Positions 43,641-53,425 of a stretch of DNA of 64,000 nt are shown piece by piece. The notes below the pieces were generated by a model that had not been told where the DNA came from, did no database searches, and saw only the letters and a list, made by a program, of their open reading frames with translations. Within the stretch, counting starts at the first letter, position 1; every line of letters starts with the position of its first letter. Location: contig JAAOOA010000033.1 of the NCBI GenBank assembly GCA_012861695.1, positions 21,728,934-21,792,933 on the forward strand. Direction: 5' to 3'. A program made the position numbers and the translations under genes. This DNA is from Trematomus loennbergii. Taxonomy: Eukaryota; Chordata; Actinopteri; Perciformes; Nototheniidae.

Positions 43641-43655
43641 CTACCCTACCTTTAA

Positions 43656-43880
43656 CAGCAAATAGTTCAATTGTAATTGCAAAGGGTTATATTTAAACCA
43701 GTAGCTTTAGTCTCATAAAAGTGTGTTGTTTATTGTTCATGATATCTGCAGATTGGTAACACGTGCATGTGTGATAGAGTTCTCCGCCGTGCGGGGTCCG
43801 ACACGAGAGTGGGACGGCGTAAGTCATTGGATATATTTTACAAAACCACATTTATGCATTGTATGTTTAAGTGCCTTTCA
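43656..43880. other. No gene seen
   Basis: Short spacer between two TTAA elements, AT-rich, with a GC patch CCGCCGTGCGGGGTCC at 43785-43800. Confidence 0.3.
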
Positions 43881-43884
43881 TTAA

Positions 43885-44966
43885 CCTGTTAAGCACTGAG
43901 CCTGTTTTTCAGGTCTCAGGCTCGAAAATGATATTCCCAGAACAAATGACCATATCTTCCCTTCTAAAAGGGTTAAATTAATAATCTTTATTCTCAAAGT
44001 AATGATAAACCTGTGAGTTGGATGTAGAAAAGTCAGAATCAATATAGATGTTTTTTATTTGAAAGAAAATTCAGATTGAACATAGTAAAAAACTGTAAAT
44101 TATAGTGTCCGTCCAAATATTATTTTTACTTATAGTGAAAACTACCCTTGGATGATGGGTTAGTAGACTAAAAGCTTTAGGAATCCAAAGTACAACATAT
44201 AATAAGTACCCTGTATCAAGATTGATGCAAAACAAGGGAAATTTGAAGTTTTTAGAGAGATTTAACCAAAAAACCCCACTTCTGGGTCATTTGGGTGGAT
44301 TTGACCTATCTCTGGCCCCCCTTGCTCGATTTTGATGAATGAAATCTCTTTATAACCGCTAGAGCCAATGGAATCGAGGGAAAGTTCTATACACACCAAC
44401 ACTCCTTATTTGTTATAAGGAGTGAGAGTGACCAAAACCGGAAGCTGCATACACTCTGGTGGCTACCATTAGCAGCTAACTTTTTCTCTCCGATTTTTAC
44501 ATAAAAATGGAATTATGGATTATAAATAATTTTTTCAAAGGCACAGATACATTATTAACCTATGGATCAACAGTTGTTTCGTTTTAATGCCATTGAACAC
44601 GTTTTTGATCAGATTGACAGCTACGGTGAGACGATCTCCCGTAAAAGCTCCGTAAAGGTACGTGTTGTGATGTCTGTGTTTGCTTCCCATGTCGCAAGTT
44701 CGGATCGCTCAGTGATGATACTATAACTATATAATCTGTGGAGTCTCAGCTTTAATCGGATATATTGTATGTGCAGCTACGATAAGTAATAAGGGTATCT
44801 TTATCTTGAGTTGTGTGCTAAAGTGCGTTAGCATTTTTTCGCTTAGTGCTAATTCAGAGGCTTGGTATTACCCTTGTGTTTTGTTTTGGCAAAAATGGTT
44901 CATATCTTCAGTTAGCTGAGATTCTTCCCGTTAATCTGGTGCTACACATTAATAGTTTCATAAATG
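43885..44966. mobile_element. piggyBac-like TTAA MITE, copy 2 (3' side lost)
   Basis: It starts CCTGTTAAGCACTGAGCC after TTAA at 43881-43884 and follows copy 1 (19152) nearly base for base to CATAAATG at 44966. There a different piggyBac sequence begins at an internal TTAA (44967-44970). The distal part seen in copy 1 after that TTAA is missing. Confidence 0.88.
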
Positions 44967-45314
44967 TTAACCCTCTATGGCATGACTTTTTATTTTGGGA
45001 GGAAAAAAATGTTTCACCATGTATTTTAGGAGCTTAAGGGTCCCTGATATTATATCAATTATAAAATGTGACCCCCCCCACACCCCTCAACCAGGGGTCG
45101 GTTTGTTGCCTCAGGGCAACGCTGTGCTACGAGGGTATTGAAACACTAAGGATTTCTACAATTCAGAAGAAATAGAAAAAACAACTCTATATGAATTCAA
45201 AAGGTTTTATTTGAGAAAAATAACCACAACTGGCTACAACATATAACAGGAACACATTTAAAAAAATAACAAATAACATTTCATGCATACATTTCATATT
45301 AACCAATGTCCAAA

Positions 45315-45380
45315 TCAGTCTGTGTGTGTGTGTGTGTGTGGGGGTGTGGGGGGTGTGTGTATGTGGGGGGGGGTCTGTGT
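45315..45380. repeat. (TG)n/G-rich simple repeat
   Basis: Runs of TGTGTG and GGGGTGTGGGGGGTGTG inside the 3' untranslated part of the piggyBac remnant. Reading frames here are spurious. Confidence 0.9.
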
Positions 45381-45399
45381 CTCTGTGTGGCTAACATTC

Positions 45400-45738
45400 T
45401 CACACTGTGTGAAACCTCAGGAAGCAGTTGGTTGTGGGTGGGAAGCAGAGGTGCACATCACATTTCTGGCACTTGGCATTGGGTGTGCCTGTGCAGCCTG
45501 GTACCTTGCATCTCCCCTTCTTTTCATCCATTACCATCCAGTGCGCTGTGGCATCCAGGCGAACATCAGGGATCGGAATTGGAGTTGCTGGTCCTTTTCT
45601 TCTCTTCTCCTCATACTCACCAGCAATTGTGAGACTGGGACAACCTCTCTTGCGTTCCAAACTCTTTCCACTCTTTTGCAGACCTTCAGCAATGTATGAT
45701 TTGAAGGTATACAGCCTCATTTGGTCCTTCATGCTCAT
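45400..45738 (-). pseudogene. piggyBac transposase C-terminus with Cys-rich domain
   Basis: The minus-strand frame of 112 codons gives TFKSYIAEGLQKSGKSLERK, VRLDATAHWMVMDEKKGRCK, VPGC, then KCQKCDVHLCFPPTTNCFLR and FHTV before the stop. Spaced Cys residues ending in CF..FH form the zinc-binding C-terminal domain that piggyBac transposases use to bind their ends. The catalytic DDD domain would lie beyond 45738 and is absent. The frame is open and moderately well kept, so the remnant may be fairly young. The stop codon fits the family length. Confidence 0.85.
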
Positions 45739-45769
45739 TATATTACATTACAGATGTAGCAGCTAATTT

Positions 45770-47520
45770 AGGACAGTTTGAAACGTGAGGGTCGTGGTCG
45801 GCCCGTGATCAAGAGACTGCCCCAGTCTGACTTGAGACCGCCCCCGTGATAAATAAATGTAATTATTGTGAAGCCAGCTGCAATGGATCATTGATCCACC
45901 AGGGGGTGCAGTGGGGTTCCACACTGGAGCTCATGTGAAATCAACTTCGATACAGTAGCTGGATGTACAGTATGTCTGGTACTACTGTATAGCGGATCTT
46001 TGTTAAGATCCATATGTCACGGATAGGATCATAGTCTGTGCTAAATAAGACATGTAATCATTTACAAAACATCACCATGTTGTTATTTAACAAAATAATG
46101 TTGTTTAGTCGAAAAAAACGAACGAGAGGAAATGCAGCCGGCTCTCGATTTTTAATCCTAATTTATCATCATCTTCACCACGATCATTTATGTTTATGTT
46201 CGCCGAATTGACATGAAATCACTGACAAATATGAATATTCTGTATTCAACTTCATTAAAACGTTATTAACGTGCCTAAACTCAGTAATTCACTAAAAATA
46301 TTTATATTTTAATGGAGCCTTGTCAGGCAGATCAGGATCCCGACGTGTTATTTTTCCCCACAATGACCAAGTCGCTGCAAATTATCCCGCTTATTACATG
46401 GCCACATTCTCAACAAAGTAACGACATGACTCCCAATATTAATTGAAATGCTTTTATGGATTTAGAAAATGTTTTTATTGATTTAAAAAATAGTTGTATG
46501 TATTGATTTAAATTGACATGCATCCGCTAAGAAAAATAGTCCGTTGTTACCGTTTTTTAAACAGTCTGAATGCTGTGTGTTTACACACCTAATGGCCCAT
46601 CAGCCACAGCTCTCTCCCCCCCCTGATCTTTCTTCTCCAGCAGTTAAGTTAACTGTAGGTTACTCTGAGTGACAAGCTTACAGTTAGTGAAGTAACACTT
46701 TTTTTTTGTGAGTCACGACCTGGCTGTTTCATTCAAACATAACGCTCCAAATGCTACTGTTTCCACTCGGACTTCAATACAGCTACACCATTGTTTGGTT
46801 TCCATGGTAGCGCGTCTCTAGTTAGCTCTTTAGTAGCGCGCACTCCTTTCCTGTAAATTACAGGTCCAGCCAGGCAAAACAGTGCACTTCTCTTTCCCGC
46901 ACTACTGTGACAGACCATGGGGCTGGGTCAGCCACTAACATATTCATATTGCTCTTCTCAAAAAGAGAAATATGAACGTTAGTTTTTAACTGAAATGATC
47001 AAATAAAGTCAAAATGTCACAGTGTTTACAAACATTGACCATACCGTTCACCAGCCCCCACCCCCCTGCCTACTGTAGGCCTATGTTGAGTATACTCTTT
47101 GTTTAAAACTAATTGGCCATCGGAATGTGTGTGTCCCAACCCCCCCCTGTGATATCTCTTCTCCAGCAGTCTGTAGGTTTGTGTTCGCATATTTATGCTG
47201 TCGACAGTTCCTTAAATGTTTAAAACGAAAAGTAAACGTTCAGGGTTTTTATTAATGGTAATTTTCAGACTGTGAGTTGTTTAGTGGTAGCTCATATAGT
47301 CTTGATTCTTGTGGTTAAACTTTTCGCTCCGTATTTGATGGTAGTGGTGTCGAAATTCATTCGTCACTTCCTTTTCAGTTTTTTTTTTTTAATCTTTTTT
47401 TTTGTTATTATTGTTACGTCCTGTCTGTATACACGTGCTTTAAAATGTATTGTTTAATTCTACATATTTGTCATATAATAATCAAAATATATGTTTACAT
47501 AGTCTTTGTCAGCATATTTT
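45770..47520. other. No gene recognised
   Basis: A 1.75-kb AT-rich stretch. Local C-runs occur (47050-47065, 47140-47147). I find no transposon protein, no terminal repeat pair and no convincing host exon. It may be partly unique host DNA or old unrecognisable repeats. Confidence 0.3.
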
Positions 47521-47524
47521 TGCC

Positions 47525-47740
47525 ACGTTATGCACCCCTTGCTATCTTACATAATAAAAGTGTCACATTCATGAAACTTGCTCCATTCATTGGTACTAGT
47601 CCTACAACTATACCCTAAAAAATGCTTGAGGGTGGGATTAATACAAACATCTTTTTGGGTGGGGTGCATTTTATGACAGGCCTGGTTATCACAATATGCC
47701 CCCCTTGCTATCTTACAAAATAAAAGTGTCACAGATTTTT
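47525..47740. repeat. Direct repeat pair of about 40 bp
   Basis: TATGCACCCCTTGCTATCTT / ACATAATAAAAGTGTCACA at about 47529 recurs as TATGCCCCCCTTGCTATCTT / ACAAAATAAAAGTGTCACA at about 47695, 166 bp downstream. Confidence 0.85.
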
Positions 47741-48039
47741 TTTTATGTGGCCCCACAAGAGCTTGCAAAGAATATAATCAGTTTATTATAAGGTTACGTG
47801 CCGCTTTACAGGAGCACGTTGCCCATAAACTACATGTCCCACAATGCATCTCATTTTGTGAGATGCGCACTGAAGAGACTTGCAATTATTTGCCCTAGAC
47901 TTCTGCTTTCAGACGTAGTTAATTATGAAGTTATTACCCTAGCCTAGATAATAATCCAATGCAGAGGAAATATTGTAAAATAATACATTATTTTATATAT
48001 ATTATATATATTTATCTATGTATATTTATATAGTCTTAA

Positions 48040-48112
48040 AGTTACCACCGGCCCTTTGAGTGCAACCATAATTCTAATGTGGCCCGTGATGAAATTGAGT
48101 TTGAGACCCCTG
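48040..48112. repeat. hAT-like terminus
   Basis: GTGGCCCGTGATGAAATTGA followed by GTTTGAGACCCCTG resembles the end of Charlie-like hAT elements (CAGGGGTCTCAAAC on the other strand). The partner end was not identified. Confidence 0.5.
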
Positions 48113-48304
48113 CTGTAGGGAGTAAAACTCTAACACAGAAAAGACCTCCCCAAAACGCCTCGTTGGCTAATTTTTCAATGTTTTCTTCCTGGGTATCGTG
48201 ACGTAGGGATATCCAGTAGCCACGCACAGAGCTATGGCCGCACCCTCTGCCAGCCGAACATATATACTGTTGGAAGCTCAGGTTCAGTTAAACTGTATCC
48301 AGTC
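48113..48304 (+). mobile_element. TTAA family 2 interior directly upstream of a THAP exon
   Basis: GTAGGGAGTAAAACTCTAAC, ACAGAAAAGACCTCCCCAAA and ACGCCTCGTTGG match the interior of the family 2 MITEs (for example 16385-16440 and, inverted, 27560-27610). Here it is followed by a THAP reading frame at 48305. This is what a coding relative of the MITEs would look like. No left end with TTAA is present. Confidence 0.65.
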
Positions 48305-48515
48305 ATGCCAACGAGGGTCTGTTTCCTGTCTTGTGAGGGGAAATCTTCAATGTATGCCTTACCGAGGGCAGAACCACGACGAAGTCAGTGGTTGACATTT
48401 CTTGTTAACACTGTTCCTTCAGATGTTCGAGCCGGTATTGTACTGTGTGCGCGGCATTTCACGGACCAAAGCTTCGCAAACATTGCAGCGATTCATGCCG
48501 GATATGCACAGCGTA

Positions 48516-49098
48516 GGCCCGTCCACACAGCAGCGTTAAAAAATCTTGGAACGCTTCTGCCCATTCACTTTGAATGGGGTGACGTCACTTTGCCTCACTT
48601 TTCGCCAAACTGCATTGTGGGCAGCAGAGCGGAGATTTTCAGGATTTTCAGGATTCAAAGTTGAGCAATGTTCAACTTTGAAGCTGAGGTGGAAGCGTCA
48701 GCCAATCAAATCCCGTGTATGCAAATCTGACAGTTCAAGCGCTAGCCAATCAAACCGTGTGTATGCTGGGAGAGACATACCGCAGGTCATTTCCTCATAT
48801 TCCAAAAAATGGAGGAGAAATTAGCGGTAGGGAATCACCCGGTGCTTTATGACCAGTCCCTATTTACCTACCGGGATATAAACCGGAGGAGCCAGGCATG
48901 GAGGGAGGTGGCAGAGACAGTGGTATGTTTTCGCCTGTTTGGGGAGTTTATATCCAGTTTACTTCGGGCTTCAATGCTTCGTATGTCGGGGGCGGGAGAT
49001 TCATGTGATTGGTTGTTGGTGCCTTGCTCGCAAAAAATCCCCAAGCTTCAGATACGCCCACCTCCAAGATTTTTTTAACGCTGCTGTGTGGACGGGCC
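48516..49098 (+). mobile_element. Harbinger-type element inside the THAP exon
   Basis: The ends GGCCCGTCCACACAGCAGCG and CGCTGCTGTGTGGACGGGCC are perfect complements, and the match continues inward through TTAAAAAATCTTGG (about 34 bp). The interior shares GCTTCTGCCCATTCACTTTG and the MADF exon with the element at 36073. The flanks GTA/GTG suggest a decayed 3-bp duplication. Confidence 0.87.
48809..48935 (+). pseudogene. MADF/Myb-like fragment (Harbinger accessory protein)
   Basis: The plus-strand frame reads MEEKLAVGNHPVLYDQSLFT then YRDINRRSQAWREVAETV, a clean MADF half-domain. It is nearly identical to the fragment at 36550-36686, but here the frame holds across RDINRRSQAW. It is cut off by a stop soon after, and no nuclease exon is present. 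Confidence 0.75.
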
Positions 49099-49155
49099 GT
49101 GAAGGACGATGTTTATACTTTGTTTGGACCAGCGGGAGATTCGGGTACACAACCT

Positions 49156-49911
49156 GTAAGTATTCATTGTTGTTTGTGTATTTATGATGTTTAAAACAAA
49201 CAAGGTATCTACCACGACTGTTTAAATGGGTAAATGTTTTTCGGGCTGCTAAGCCATTGACACAGTGCTAACTGGGCTAACTAAGTTGCTAGCGTTTCCA
49301 TACATCAACTCCAATGTCAGCAGATGGCCTTACATGTATCTCATAGCAGGAGAATGTCTGCATTCACACACGAAATACTCATAGACAGTATACTCCTGGT
49401 GATTTACCGTACGGTCAGTCGCAAAACTTAATTACATTATAGTTGGCGTTCCTAGCGTGTATGCTACCGAGCTAAAAAAGAAGTTTACCAAGAGCTAGAC
49501 ATGCTAGGGAAAACATTGTTTTTATGCCAGCTACAATGAATGACCGAACGTAGCAGACTACCCGTATAAGATTGCAATTGTAAACATGTTCTTGCTAGCC
49601 TAATATGAACCACTAGCTGTTGTTCATAGTAGGTTGGCATATTACACTGAACAACTAGCAAATGTAGGTTAGCACAGGGTTGCCAACTTTGGGTACCTGG
49701 CTGGAGTGAGATTTTGATATCATGGGTTTAATTCGGTTTAATTACACATATGCGCACGAAATGACTGCTATCGTGTCAGCAGCGGGACCTTAGCATATAG
49801 GATATATATACAATATATACAAATACACAATAATGGACACAGACTATAAAGGGCACACAGTTTCATTCACTAATGAAAGTCAAACATGTTTGTTTCCACT
49901 GTTTTATTGTG
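49156..49911. other. No gene recognised
   Basis: Follows the THAP donor site, so the first part may be its intron. Words such as GCTAACTGGGCTAACTAAG are common in fish intergenic DNA. No coding seen. Confidence 0.3.
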
Positions 49912-50170
49912 TGCCTGTCGCGATAAGCAATTAATTGACTTATCGTACGATAAATAAAAATGAACTCGATAACTTTTCTGACCTCGATAAATTGCCATTT
50001 ACATGAGGATGTGACTAGCAGTTTGAAAGGATGTACTTGAATTATTATTATATATTATCATTATGTCAGTGGTCTAAAATGGTCATACAACGGTGCCGAC
50101 AATATTATCGTTTATCGCAATAATTTCCGGGAAAATGTATCCAACAAAATTAATTATCGTGAGAGGCCTA
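49912..50170. mobile_element. Short MITE, hAT-like ends
   Basis: TGCCTGTCGCGATAAGCAAT at the left and TTAATTATCGTGAGAGGCCTA at the right (in two parts) are imperfect complements, and TTATCG/CGATAA words fill the subterminal zones. It is about 260 bp with no coding. Confidence 0.6.
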
Positions 50171-51229
50171 TACATGAAACACACACACACAAACAAATCT
50201 ACAGACTTACTCCAAACTGCCAAATATATTAATTAACACACTCTCACTCTCATATACTCTTTGACTCTATTTTGGCCTAGTAGAACAATAAGCAGCAGAC
50301 TTTTACTTTTTATCATTTCTACTGGATCTTAGATCTGCGCATGCGCAATACGGGTCGGCAGTTGCGGCTCCAGAGTATTTTTGTTGGGTAATCTATGGTA
50401 GGGCTAACCCATACAGTGGTGGGGCTCAAGTCAGTATTTGCAATGTAATTACATACACGCTCCCCCCGACAGTGAAACGCCACGCGTGAGGTTTAGATTA
50501 TTTCCCTGTCTCAATCCAAATTGAACTGTATGAAATAAAAAGGCACATTTGTCTTGTAGTAAATAAAAAGGGCGACCTGGAGCCAATCCTGCAATTTCCC
50601 CACAGGTGAAAGAGTTGACATGCTGAAAACCCAACCCCTGCAGGGGGGTCTGGGGGATTCTCCCCCAGGAGATTTTTTAAATACTAACATAAAATACACA
50701 TTCTGGTACTCTCTTGAGAAGAAAAATAAATAAATCTATTACTACACGACATATTTAAAAAAATGAATGCCATTTTAGTTTTTGTTACTTTGTTCTGAAA
50801 GCTGAACCTGCTGCTCCTCACAGAGAGAAGAGGGAAGAGGCTGTGTGAATTACTTTACATTGTGGATAAGGGTGGATAGCCCCCATTGTTCTGTGTGTCA
50901 AAATGAAAGACAGCCCACACACCTATCAATCATCAACACGTAATGTTGTATCGATGTATAGAGATGTACTACCGCAAAAGTATTCTCCGTCGGGACTTCC
51001 TGCAACAACACCACGCCGTTATCGTGATTCTGATTGGCCAGAAGACATTATCAAAGATGTTCTATTGAGAAGACGATCACTACGTGACAAAAGTTTTCAA
51101 AACCGTTTCTAGTCTTCGGTATTCTTGTTTTTGGCGTGAGAATAGTTTGGTCAACCAGACTTGGTCGAACCTCCTCTCCGGCACCACCAAAAAGGGTTAA
51201 CAGTCAGATGTTAACAGATGGACAAAGTC
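50171..51229. other. No gene recognised
   Basis: 50620-50680 (CCCCTGCAGGGGGGTCTGGG, ATTCTCCCCCAGGAGATTTT) resembles the G/C-run section seen again at 53640-53680, probably of a hAT family. A frame at 50903-51109 is open but unrecognisable. Confidence 0.3.
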
Positions 51230-51405
51230 AGCCGTTAGCCGCTAGCCATTAGCTGTCAGTCATCGCTAGCTGCTAGCCGTTGTTAGCCGTTAGTCGTCGT
51301 TGTTAGCCGTTAGCTGTCGTTGTTAGCCGTTAGTCGCCGTTGTTAGCCGTTAGCCGTTGTTAGCTGTTAGCCGTTGTCGACGGCTGTTAGCTGCAAGCCG
51401 GTAAC
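51230..51405. repeat. Minisatellite of GTTAGCCGTT-type units
   Basis: Tandem variants of CGTTGTTAGCCGTTAGYCGY about 21 bp long, at least six units, grading into GTTAGCCATTAGCTGTCAG at the left. Confidence 0.9.
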
Positions 51406-51885
51406 CGTTATTCGATGTCGTCCGCCTCGGAGCCTCTGCTAGGCGGCGTGCCCCTACCAGGGAAGGTGCCGCTGCATGTCGGGGCCAGCATCTAAATCGC
51501 CGGGCGGCCAGGAAGAACCGGTCAGCTTCTTCGGCTAAAGCGGGGGCTCAACACTAGCCGTGTTAGCAAGCGCTGGCTGGACATGCGGCCGCATGACCCG
51601 AAGAAACAGTTCCATGTGCAAGAAGTCGGGTTCTTCCGTACCTAGCAGGTCGTGTATCGTCTCCATGTGGTCGGAAGGCTCGCCGTCTCCCAGTGCCGAA
51701 ACGATGTGGGAATGGCGAGCGACATCCTCGGCCATTCCGCGGAGGGCGCACCGAGCCTCAGTCCATGTGCACGAGGCAGCCACGGACGTTTCCAAAAATC
51801 TCCGGCAGTTTGAGAAAAACGGCGTTTCTAGCCATGTTTGGTCCAGTCTCGGAAACTTCTGCAAGACTTATGTCAGGGTCACCAG
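51406..51885 (-). pseudogene. 5' leader and gag-like start of a minus-strand LTR retroelement
   Basis: Just left of an LTR, the minus strand has TGGTGACCCTGACATAAG (51868-51885), a plausible primer-binding site, followed within 20 bases by an open frame. The frame (MQKFPRLDQTWLETPFFSNC, then MAEDVARHSHIVSALGDGEP and FLHMELFLRVMRPHVQP, to 51535) is in the gag position. I do not recognise a gag motif. Beyond 51400 the element is cut by the minisatellite. Gypsy is likely from the primer site. Confidence 0.55.
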
Positions 51886-52118
51886 TGTAGTGCCGAGAGA
51901 AGGGAGTCGGAGGCGGTGCATCGAAGGTGCAAAGTTGGCTTTATTGAGCAGCAGAAAAGCACATGTTGTCCGGTTGCAGTCCGGGAAGAGAAGGGAAGAA
52001 GAGAAAGGAGGGCACACAGTAGGTACACAGGAGGTACAGTCAACATGTGTGTCCGTGCGGAACAATACCCCCAACCTGTAGTTCCATGAGTGAATTATGA
52101 TAAACAGTGATCACTACA
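51886..52118 (-). mobile_element. LTR (233 bp) of a Gypsy-like element
   Basis: Read on the minus strand it starts TGTAGTGATCACTG and ends GGCACTACA, with TGTAGTG/CACTACA inverted ends. It has CAATAAAGCC as a poly(A) signal about 60 bp before the end. A primer-binding site lies one base beyond (51885). Confidence 0.75.
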
Positions 52119-52146
52119 CTCCACACTTTATTTTCCATTTAACTAC

Positions 52147-52330
52147 CAGTGTCGGGTGTAACGCGTTACAAAAGTAACGGAGTTACAGTAATGTATTACT
52201 TTTTGCTGTAATGAAGTAATGTAACGCATTACTAATGAAATGTGGGTAATATACTACCTGTTACAATGCTCAGTAAGTAACGCAGTTACAAGTTACAACA
52301 CATTTTAACCCGAAATTAAATGGTGTTTTG
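52147..52330. repeat. hAT-like terminus with AACGCGTTAC words
   Basis: CAGTGTCGGGTGTAACGCG, then GTTACAGTAATGTATTACTT and AGTAACGCAGTTACAAGTTA, is a known style of fish hAT end. Similar words occur at 28785-28905. Confidence 0.55.
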
Positions 52331-52960
52331 TTTTTTAAGAATTCACTAACATCGCGAGACATTCCGACAGCAGAGAAAAATTGTGCAGGTAGATTAGTAA
52401 ACCTGGTGCAGGGGTCGATCGCGAGCTACCGGTAGCTTCATGGAAAAAAATCCGACGACAATAAATTCACCTGAATCAGTCCGTGTTGCTGCGGCTCAGA
52501 CACACATGGATTTATGTGTTAAAAAAATCGCGTTAGCACCATGTCAGGTTTTTGGTAGATTTAATCAATTATTGGATTGCAGAGTATGAATGTCCTTTTG
52601 CTATTTTGAGTTGATAAATACTCGTGTAAAGTTTGTGAAGGCAGGAGGAAAAAGTGCCCGCTTTAGCATACCATTAAACAAGTGAACTGCAAATAGTTAG
52701 CAAAGTTACAAAACAGTATAAAACGAAGACACGTTTTTAAATTACAGTTAACACTAACCTTGTGCCTCTTCGGGGGGTGCTAATACTTTAATGTAAACTT
52801 TTTTTTTTATATCGCCATATTGAAATGTAGATATCTCCGTTAATGTATTTACTTTATCTCCGTTCATCTCCGTCAAGTTTTTTTCTTTTCATCAGGTTAA
52901 TTGATGGCCAAAAAAATTGCTACATCTGTATTATGACGATACTTTGGGTATCACTTTTAT
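52331..52960. other. No gene seen; one more hAT-like end
   Basis: CAGGGGTCGATCGCGAGCTA at about 52410 looks like a second hAT terminus. The rest is AT-rich without coding. Confidence 0.35.
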
Positions 52961-52964
52961 TTAA

Positions 52965-53342
52965 GGGGGGTAGGTAAGTTTGAGAAACCGGCTCGAGATT
53001 GCTAGAATTTGAAAATACACAACCGGAGAAAATCTGCCACTTCCTTATAGAGCCCCTCCTCCAACACACACGAACGCGCACATGACCAATCAGGGCACGA
53101 GATAAGTTTGTGCACAGATGGAAGGCTGACAGGCAGGTAGGCCATCCAGTTATTTTAGCCGGGCCGGCTAAAATGATTGGTCGTACTTTTTACAGTATTA
53201 CGGCTTCCACAGATGACATTTTTTTATGGATTTTTGTCAAAGCACTTAAGATATTCATTGCTATCGGGATGTTTAGAGCATTCCATGGAATATAACAAAA
53301 AGTGTATCTCGAGCCGGTTTCTCAAACTTACCTACCCCACCT
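52965..53342. mobile_element. TTAA MITE family 1, copy D (complete, 378 bp)
   Basis: It starts GGGGGGTAGGTAAGTTTGAG after TTAA at 52961-52964 and ends CAAACTTACCTACCCCACCT before TTAA at 53343-53346. The inverted repeat extends through GAAACCGGCTCGAG. The palindromic ATTTTAGCCGGGCCGGCTAAA is at about 53152-53174. It is the reference short form of the family. Confidence 0.93.
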
Positions 53343-53425
53343 TTAACATATATGTTGTTCCAATTGTAGAGGTTACACAAAATATGCCCCATTTTGTTAC
53401 TTGCTCTTTTTTCTGTTACAAAACG

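Larger units (their letters stand above)
41445..43651. mobile_element. TTAA MITE family 1, copy C, split by a solo LTR
   Basis: It starts AGGTAGGGTAGGTAAG after TTAA at 41441-41444, runs to TTACCTAC at 41818, is broken by LTR 1 (41819-43640), and finishes CTACCCTACCT before TTAA at 43652-43655. Without the LTR and its 4-bp duplication the MITE is about 380 bp, like copy D. The interior carries ATTTTAGCCGGCCCGGCTAAA and GGAGGAGGGGCTCTATAAGG. Confidence 0.9.
44971..45765 (-). mobile_element. piggyBac element, 3' end only
   Basis: After TTAA 44967-44970 it reads CCCTCTATGGCATGACTTTT. A stem-loop GTTGCCTCAGGGCAAC follows at about 45107-45122, and then the 3' end of a minus-strand transposase. 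CC(C) termini, TTAA target and transposase residues all agree on piggyBac. The element is truncated near 45765. Confidence 0.82.
48305..49155 (+). pseudogene. THAP domain exon split by a Harbinger element
   Basis: From ATG 48305 the frame reads MPTRVCFLSCEGKSSMYALP, SQWLTFLVN and VLCARHFTDQSFANIAAIHA, with THAP ligands Cys6, Cys10, Cys48 and His51 and the core Trp29. It runs to about residue 70 at 48515. A 583-bp Harbinger element (48516-49098) follows. After it the THAP end resumes as KDDVYTLFGPAGDSGTQP and meets a donor-like CCT|GTAAGT at 49155. THAP domains bind DNA and occur in P and Kolobok transposases as well as host proteins. No catalytic exon was found downstream. Neighbouring MITE family 2 sequence suggests a Kolobok-type source. 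Confidence 0.8.

Noticed and set aside
45283..45766. Plus-strand frames opposite the piggyBac remnant.
   Set aside because: They are antisense shadows of the recognisable minus-strand Cys-rich domain and of a TG repeat.
50903..51109. Open frame of 69 codons.
   Set aside because: No recognisable motif, no splice or start context, and it is short; left as unexplained sequence.
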